Part shown: one piece after another, positions 59,489-64,000 of the stretch
Position numbering within the stretch: the first letter of the stretch is position 1
Layout of the letters: the number at the start of each line of letters is the position of its first letter
Assembly: GCA_031363945.1 (NCBI GenBank)
Contig: JANLVJ010000013.1
Location: 124,001 to 188,000 of the forward strand
Length of the DNA: 64,000 bases
Source of the DNA: JANLVJ01 sp031363945
Lineage (GTDB): Bacteria > Bacteroidota > Bacteroidia > Sphingobacteriales > Sphingobacteriaceae
Reading direction: 5' to 3'
Made by a program: the position numbers and the translations under genes
The notes under the pieces: generated by a model
The model's input: the letters and a program-made list of their open reading frames with translations, nothing else
The model's database searches: none
Told to the model about the DNA's origin: nothing

Positions 59489-60904
59489 TTATTCTTCCTG
59501 GTCACTGAAGAATTTTTTATTAAAATTTAGTAAGTATAACTTCTTTACTGCCCGGGTACAGGCTGTATACAACCAACGGTTAAATTCATTATTCAGCATT
59601 TCAGCATTAATATAACCCTGGTCAATAAAAACAGCTTCCCATTGCCCACCCTGGGCCTTATGGCAGGTGACAGCATACGCAAATTTAATTTGCAGGGCTT
59701 GATAATAAGGGCTTTCTTTTACTTTGTCGAGACGTTCTTTCTTTGATTTAACGTCTGCATAATCATCCATAATGCGTTCGTAAAGTTGCTTGCTTGCAAC
59801 TGACCCTAAGCTTGGGCTTTCAAGAGTAAGCGTGTCTAGCATAATCCGGCAGCTGATAACAGGCTTACTGACATAATCTCTGAATTCCAGGTCTGCATCG
59901 GCAAATCGAAAACCGTATTGGTCATGAATGTTTTTTATTCTTGTGATACGTGCAACGTCACCATTAGCAAGAAAGCCCAGTTCAGATTCAGCAGGTAGCC
60001 AGAAATAATTGTTGCGAACAACCATTATATAGTCATTTGCATTAATTTCTTCTTCGAAACCCAGAATACGACTTCTGATATGCTGGTTAAAAAGATTTAC
60101 TGATTTATTTGATCTGCAAATAACCAGGGTGTCTTCAATACCTATTTGCTGGTAGGCATCATTTAACTCGTCTTCAAGCCGGTCTCCGGCTATGCGAAAG
60201 ATATCGTCAAAGCCGTTGGTTTGAATCTGTGGTGTCATGAAATTATCCTGGAGCAATAAATTTCTTAACTGAGTAGAATTTTCAAGGATACCAGATAATG
60301 CGTCCTGCCTGACAACTTCGGTTAATTCAAATTCAGAAACATCAAGATTATAATTATCTTCAAGATATCCGGCTACAAGGGCTGGGCTATCAGTTAGGCC
60401 TACAGGAGGTAACTGGGCAGTGTCACCTAAAAACAATACCCGGCAGCCCTTTTTATTATATACATATGAAATCAGATCATCTAGTAAAGAGGAAGACATA
60501 CCTGCCTGATCTTTATTTACCCCAGGTACCATGGAAGCTTCGTCAATGATAAAAAGGGTCTGTGTATGCATATTGGTTGCCAGCTCATACTTGGCAGCGG
60601 TATAATTACCACGTTTCCAGTAAATTCTTTTATGAATTGTTTGAGCAGGTTTTCCTGAATAGGCACTTAATACCTTTGCAGCCCTGCCTGTAGGTGCCAG
60701 TAAAACAGATTTTAGTTTATAATTACCAAGAATTTTTATCACAGCACCTAAAACCGTGGTTTTACCAGTTCCAGCATATCCTTTCAGGATAAAAGCAGAC
60801 CGTTCTGCCGGGCTTTTCAAAAACGTATCAAGGCAACAAAAAAGCTCAAATTGTTCTTTAGTCGGAGTATGTGGAAATACGCTGGTAATTATATGACTAT
60901 CCAT
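59489..60904 (-). CDS. RecD-like ATP-dependent DNA helicase/exonuclease (AAA_30, UvrD_C_2)
   Basis: A 471-residue superfamily 1 helicase. Walker A is LKGYAGTGKTTVLGAVIKIL (about residue 45), with LLAPTGRAAKVL following, motif II TLFIIDEASMVPGV, motif III RVLFLGDTAQLPPVG and the UvrD_C_2 end AVTCHKAQGGQWEAVFIDQG, then YTACTRAVKKLYLL. It is shorter than RecD2 and lacks its N-terminal Pin-type extension, as in the Bacteroidota RecD-like proteins labelled 'ATP-dependent exonuclease'. A role in DNA repair or recombination is likely; no RecBC genes are near. Confidence 0.9.
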   Translation of the reverse strand: MDSHIITSVFPHTPTKEQFELFCCLDTFLKSPAERSAFILKGYAGTGKTTVLGAVIKILGNYKLKSVLLAPTGRAAKVLSAYSGKPAQTIHKRIYWKRGNYTAAKYELATNMHTQTLFIIDEASMVPGVNKDQAGMSSSLLDDLISYVYNKKGCRVLFLGDTAQLPPVGLTDSPALVAGYLEDNYNLDVSEFELTEVVRQDALSGILENSTQLRNLLLQDNFMTPQIQTNGFDDIFRIAGDRLEDELNDAYQQIGIEDTLVICRSNKSVNLFNQHIRSRILGFEEEINANDYIMVVRNNYFWLPAESELGFLANGDVARITRIKNIHDQYGFRFADADLEFRDYVSKPVISCRIMLDTLTLESPSLGSVASKQLYERIMDDYADVKSKKERLDKVKESPYYQALQIKFAYAVTCHKAQGGQWEAVFIDQGYINAEMLNNEFNRWLYTACTRAVKKLYLLNFNKKFFSDQEE

Positions 60905-61065
60905 AAAGCAAATATGAAGAAATCTGATTTCATTGCCTAGCCAGTAAAGCGATCTGTCACAAACGGGTTATTAATTTATATAAAAAGGATTTTTTGCTGC
61001 ATCAGGGAATTCGATTAATTTATCCAATTTAAAACATTCGTTATCAAGACATTGTTTATTAAAGT

Positions 61066-61467
61066 ATGTTAGTTCAACCGATAGAAGACAGCCAGCAGAT
61101 CATACTGTATGATGGTATTTGCAATCTTTGTAATGGAACCATGTCTTTCTTAACAAGAATTGATACTAAAAATAAACTCTTAATGATTCCTCTTCAATCA
61201 GATGAAGGAAAACATTTTCTGAATAAATTTTCACTTTCAGACAAAGAGTTGAGCTCTGTAGTTTTTGTTTGTGGAGATACAATGTTTATGAAGTCTTCAG
61301 CAGTACTACATATTTTAAAAGAGTTAAAAAATGGATGGAGTCTTGCATATGTCCTAATTCTCATCCCCCGCCCTGTTCGTGATTTCTTTTATGGGCTTGT
61401 GGCAAAATACCGCTATAAACTGTTTGGTACCAGTGATACCTGTAGTGTTATAAATCAGAAACTTTAA
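61066..61467 (+). CDS. DCC-family (DUF393) thiol-disulfide oxidoreductase-like protein
   Basis: A 133-residue protein of the DCC family. The hallmark LYDGICNLCNGTMSFLTRID contains Cys-x-x-Cys, and the middle LNKFSLSDKELSSVVFVCGD and the end RPVRDFFYGLVAKYRYKLFG are the usual family blocks. Activity is unproven. Its stop TAA shares bases with the queG stop on the other strand (TTAA at 61464-61467), so the two genes converge with a 4-base overlap. Confidence 0.9.
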   Translation: MLVQPIEDSQQIILYDGICNLCNGTMSFLTRIDTKNKLLMIPLQSDEGKHFLNKFSLSDKELSSVVFVCGDTMFMKSSAVLHILKELKNGWSLAYVLILIPRPVRDFFYGLVAKYRYKLFGTSDTCSVINQKL

Positions 61468-62393
61468 AGGCTCTTTTTCAGGAATTCGAGGTTCCTTTTC
61501 AGACCTGTATATTTAGTTCTTTTAACGGCTGAATGGGTGAAGATTTTAGTGAAAACCTCTTGTGTAATTTCATCCCAGTCATGTTTGTTCATTTCGAGAA
61601 GACCTTCGGAGGCATCAAATCCAGGTTCATTGTGCGGGGTTGAAAATTTATTCCAGGGGCAAACATGCTGACAGATATCACAACCGAACATATTATTATC
61701 CAGCATTCCTGAAAATTCAGCAGGAATCTCATCTTTTAATTCAATGGTCAGGTAAGAAATACATTTGCTGGCATCAAGTATGTAAGCCTCGGTTATTGCT
61801 GCCGTAGGGCAGGAGTCAATACAGCGTGTACATTTCCCGCAATGATCAGCAACGGCTTCATCTGCATCAAGATCAAGATCAACGATAAGCTCAGCAAGAA
61901 AAAAGTAAGAACCAGCCTTTTTATTGATCAGATTAGTATGCTTTCCCCTCCAACCCAATCCACTTCTTTCGGCCCACGCCTTATCCATCACCGGAGCAGA
62001 ATCAACAAAAGCTCTACCATCGACTTCTCCGATCTTCTCCCTAATAAATTCAAGAAGTATTCTTAGCTTTTCTTTAATAACCTGGTGATAGTCTTTACCA
62101 TAAGCATACATTGACAGTTTCGGGGCTAATGGGTCAGTCTGCTTTAAGTCTGTATAATAATTAAGCGCAAGTGAAATTACCGAGCGTGCACCTTCGACAA
62201 GGAGTCTTGGATCGAGGCGTTTATCAAAATGGTTTTCCATATAACCCATTTTCCCATGCCTGTTTTCATTTAACCATTTCTCAAGTCTGGGTGCTTCATT
62301 TTCAAGGAAGGTTGCTTTAGAAATACCACAGAAAAGAAAACCCATTTCATTGGCTTTCTTTTTAATTATTTTTGAATAAGCAGTACTGTTCAT
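61464..62393 (-). CDS. queG: Epoxyqueuosine reductase
   Basis: A 309-residue cobalamin- and iron-sulfur-dependent enzyme that performs the last step of queuosine synthesis in tRNA. Two [4Fe-4S] cysteine motifs are visible: HCGKCTRCIDSCPTAAITEA and MFGCDICQHVCPWNKFSTPH. The preceding DSAPVMDKAWAERSGLGWRG is the family's conserved active-site stretch. No other que gene is present. It lies 3 bases after ruvB on the same strand and ends in a 4-base overlap with the convergent DCC-family gene. Confidence 0.95.
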   Translation of the reverse strand: MNSTAYSKIIKKKANEMGFLFCGISKATFLENEAPRLEKWLNENRHGKMGYMENHFDKRLDPRLLVEGARSVISLALNYYTDLKQTDPLAPKLSMYAYGKDYHQVIKEKLRILLEFIREKIGEVDGRAFVDSAPVMDKAWAERSGLGWRGKHTNLINKKAGSYFFLAELIVDLDLDADEAVADHCGKCTRCIDSCPTAAITEAYILDASKCISYLTIELKDEIPAEFSGMLDNNMFGCDICQHVCPWNKFSTPHNEPGFDASEGLLEMNKHDWDEITQEVFTKIFTHSAVKRTKYTGLKRNLEFLKKSL

Positions 62394-62396
62394 CGG

Positions 62397-63425
62397 TTAG
62401 AAAAGAGTAGGACCGGCACCAGCACTTCTGATACGACCCAGGTGTTTATAAGCCAGATCTGTGCATTCACGGCCTCTGGCGGTACGCATCATATAACCTT
62501 CCTGAATAAGAAAAGGCTCATAAACTTCTTCAATAGTGCCCTCATCTTCTCCCACAGCTGTAGCAATTGTCTTTAAACCAACCGGGCCGCCTTTAAATTT
62601 ATCTATTATGGTAACAAGGATTTTATTGTCCATTTCGTCAAGCCCATGCTCATCTACATTCAATGCATTCAGGGCAAACTTTGCGATATAGGTGTCTATT
62701 GTGCCATCACCTTTTATCTGTGCAAAATCACGGGTCCGGCGCAGTAAAGCATTGGCAATACGAGGAGTTCCACGGCTTCTGCGCGCAATTTCATAGGCAG
62801 CCTCATCGCTTATACTCGTTTTAAGGATTCCACTTGACCGTATAACAATATCGGTCAAAAGCTTGGCATCATAATATTCAAGTCTTGAATTTATACCAAA
62901 TCTAGCCCTGAGAGGGGCGGTAAGCAAACCTGAACGTGTCGTTGCACCAATTAATGTAAATGGATTTAAAGAGATCTGAACTGAACGGGCATTCGGCCCC
63001 GATTCAAGCATGATATCAATTTTATAATCTTCCATAGCTGAGTATAAATACTCTTCTACTACAGGGCTGAGCCGGTGAATTTCATCAATGAAAAGTATAT
63101 CACCTTCTTCAAGATTTGTGAGCAGACCAGCAAGATCACCAGGTTTATCAAGTACAGGGCCAGAGGTAATTCTGATATTTACCCCCATTTCATTAGCGAT
63201 GATATAAGAGAGAGTAGTCTTACCAAGTCCTGGTGGGCCATGAAGAAGAACATGGTCTAAGGCTTCACCCCGAAGTTTTGCTGCACCTACAAAAATTTTC
63301 AGATTATCTATAATTTTATACTGACCTGTAAAATCATCAAACGCTGATGGGCGTAAGACTTTTTCGATTTCTTTGTCAGCTGGGTTTAACCCTTCAGCAC
63401 TTGCATCAAGGTGAGAATTCTGCAT
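62397..63425 (-). CDS. ruvB: Holliday junction branch migration helicase RuvB
   Basis: A 342-residue AAA+ motor that drives branch migration with RuvA. It starts MQNSHLDASAEGLNPADKEI, and shows LRPSAFDDFTGQYKIIDNLK, Walker A LLHGPPGLGKTTLSYIIANE, Walker B DILFIDEIHRLSPVVEEYLY, the arginine-finger region TTRSGLLTAPLRARFGI and the winged-helix end. Length is standard. queG follows at 3 bases and the mannosyltransferase-type gene precedes at 12 bases. Confidence 0.97.
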   Translation of the reverse strand: MQNSHLDASAEGLNPADKEIEKVLRPSAFDDFTGQYKIIDNLKIFVGAAKLRGEALDHVLLHGPPGLGKTTLSYIIANEMGVNIRITSGPVLDKPGDLAGLLTNLEEGDILFIDEIHRLSPVVEEYLYSAMEDYKIDIMLESGPNARSVQISLNPFTLIGATTRSGLLTAPLRARFGINSRLEYYDAKLLTDIVIRSSGILKTSISDEAAYEIARRSRGTPRIANALLRRTRDFAQIKGDGTIDTYIAKFALNALNVDEHGLDEMDNKILVTIIDKFKGGPVGLKTIATAVGEDEGTIEEVYEPFLIQEGYMMRTARGRECTDLAYKHLGRIRSAGAGPTLF

Positions 63426-63437
63426 GGTTAAAAGTAA

Positions 63438-64000
63438 TTAATATTTGCGGAACAGGCTTGAAAGCTTCATTTGTAACACTCCAATAACGGCTTCTTTAAA
63501 AATACCCTTTGACATCTTTGAGAGTCCTTCACTTCTGTCAGTAAAAATTATTGGAATTTCAACAACTTTGAAGCCATGCTTCCATGCAGTAAATGTCATT
63601 TCTATCTGAAAGGCGTAACCTATGAACTTGATCTTGTCAAAATTGATTTCTTCGAGTACTTCTCGTCTGAAGCATTTAAATCCAGCGGTGGTATCCTGAA
63701 TTTGCATGCCTGTGATAAACCGTACATAAACAGAGGCAAAATATGACATGAGTACCCTGCCCATTGGCCAGTTTACTACATTTACGCCCTTGATATACCT
63801 TGAACCAATAGCCAGATCGGCACCTTCAACACAGGCATTTCTTAATTTTATCAGATCTGACGGATTATGAGAAAAGTCAGCATCCATCTCAATGATATAG
63901 GTATAGTGTTTTTCAATAGCCCATTTAAATCCATGAATATACGCTGTACCCAGACCGAGTTTTCTTGCACGTTCTTCAAGAAACAGTCTGTTTGGAAATT
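63438..64000 (-). CDS. Polyprenol monophosphomannose synthase (GT2), 5' end outside the window
   Basis: The 3' part (at least 186 codons) of a family 2 glycosyltransferase. The frame runs past the ATG at 63887 to the window edge, encoding ARKLGLGTAYIHGFKWAIEK and then YIIEMDADFSHNP, with the D-x-D metal motif. That stretch identifies the polyprenol-phosphate mannose synthase (Dpm1-like) group, along with the GSRYIKGVNVVNWPMGRVLM and TGMQIQDTTAGFKCFRREVL blocks. It transfers a sugar from a nucleotide to undecaprenyl phosphate. The internal Met is therefore not the start. It continues upstream of ruvB on the same strand. Confidence 0.92.
   Translation of the reverse strand, partial: FPNRLFLEERARKLGLGTAYIHGFKWAIEKHYTYIIEMDADFSHNPSDLIKLRNACVEGADLAIGSRYIKGVNVVNWPMGRVLMSYFASVYVRFITGMQIQDTTAGFKCFRREVLEEINFDKIKFIGYAFQIEMTFTAWKHGFKVVEIPIIFTDRSEGLSKMSKGIFKEAVIGVLQMKLSSLFRKY

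Noticed and set aside
1..64000. tRNA, rRNA, CRISPR arrays, insertion sequences, prophage or restriction genes
   Set aside because: Looked for in all intergenic stretches; no cloverleaf, regular spaced repeats, transposase or phage proteins were seen.

Overview
The window reads as chromosomal DNA of a Bacteroidota bacterium, most likely of the Sphingobacteriaceae type. Supporting signs are a GldC gliding-motility protein, an HU-CCDC81/SPOR membrane protein, a DUF3822-rsmD pair, a T9SS-tail-like secreted protein, the Bacteroidota form of dihydroorotase, and promoters of the TTG-N(about 20)-TAnnTTTG type. The DNA is AT-rich and gene-dense. I see no tRNA, rRNA, CRISPR array, insertion sequence or prophage. 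Genus cannot be fixed from this sequence alone.

Layout. 0-10.7 kb: DUF5009 membrane protein, marC-yebC, DJ-1/PfpI protein, Ku (next to the decayed end of an OmpA-type gene), an APC permease, a membrane pyrophosphatase, a DUF4142 lipoprotein and small proteins. 10.8-22.4 kb: a second APC permease, then a minus-strand envelope block (TPR protein, outer-membrane barrel, HU-TM-SPOR protein, TolQ/ExbB, ExbD, TonB-like protein, folC). 22.5-35 kb: pyrR-pyrB, rpsA with a repeat-bearing N-terminal extension, cmk, biotin carboxylase, SGNH hydrolase, ribE, a Gre-like factor, an oxidoreductase, a LytTR regulator and pyrC. 35-37 kb: a DEAD-box helicase and gldC.

37-50 kb is the most interesting part. It holds a universal stress protein, a broken Ric/ScdA-type hemerythrin gene, a three-gene set of cytochrome c, outer-membrane barrel and lipoprotein cytochrome c, a PAS histidine kinase that keeps the FixL haem histidine and distal arginine, a receiver-CRP/FNR fusion regulator overlapping it, a D-lactate-type dehydrogenase, a CheB-CheR-PAS-kinase hybrid, and a second kinase that is a gap-free paralogue of the first in its PAS domain but has lost both haem residues. 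FNR-like boxes (TGAT-N4-RTCA) lie upstream of the stress protein gene, the cytochrome genes (two boxes), the dehydrogenase gene and the small gene leading into the second kinase. Most sit where a class II activator would bind relative to a plausible -7 element. The regulator's recognition helix carries the FNR-type E-x-x-S-R pattern. I infer a compact oxygen- or redox-responsive circuit in which FixJ and FixK are merged into one protein.

50-64 kb is housekeeping: lon, clpB, pyrE divergent from a NUDIX hydrolase with interlocked start codons, DUF1003, coaD, rsmD-DUF3822, a RecD-like helicase, a DCC-family protein, queG, ruvB, and the 3' part of a polyprenol-phosphate mannosyltransferase running off the window end.
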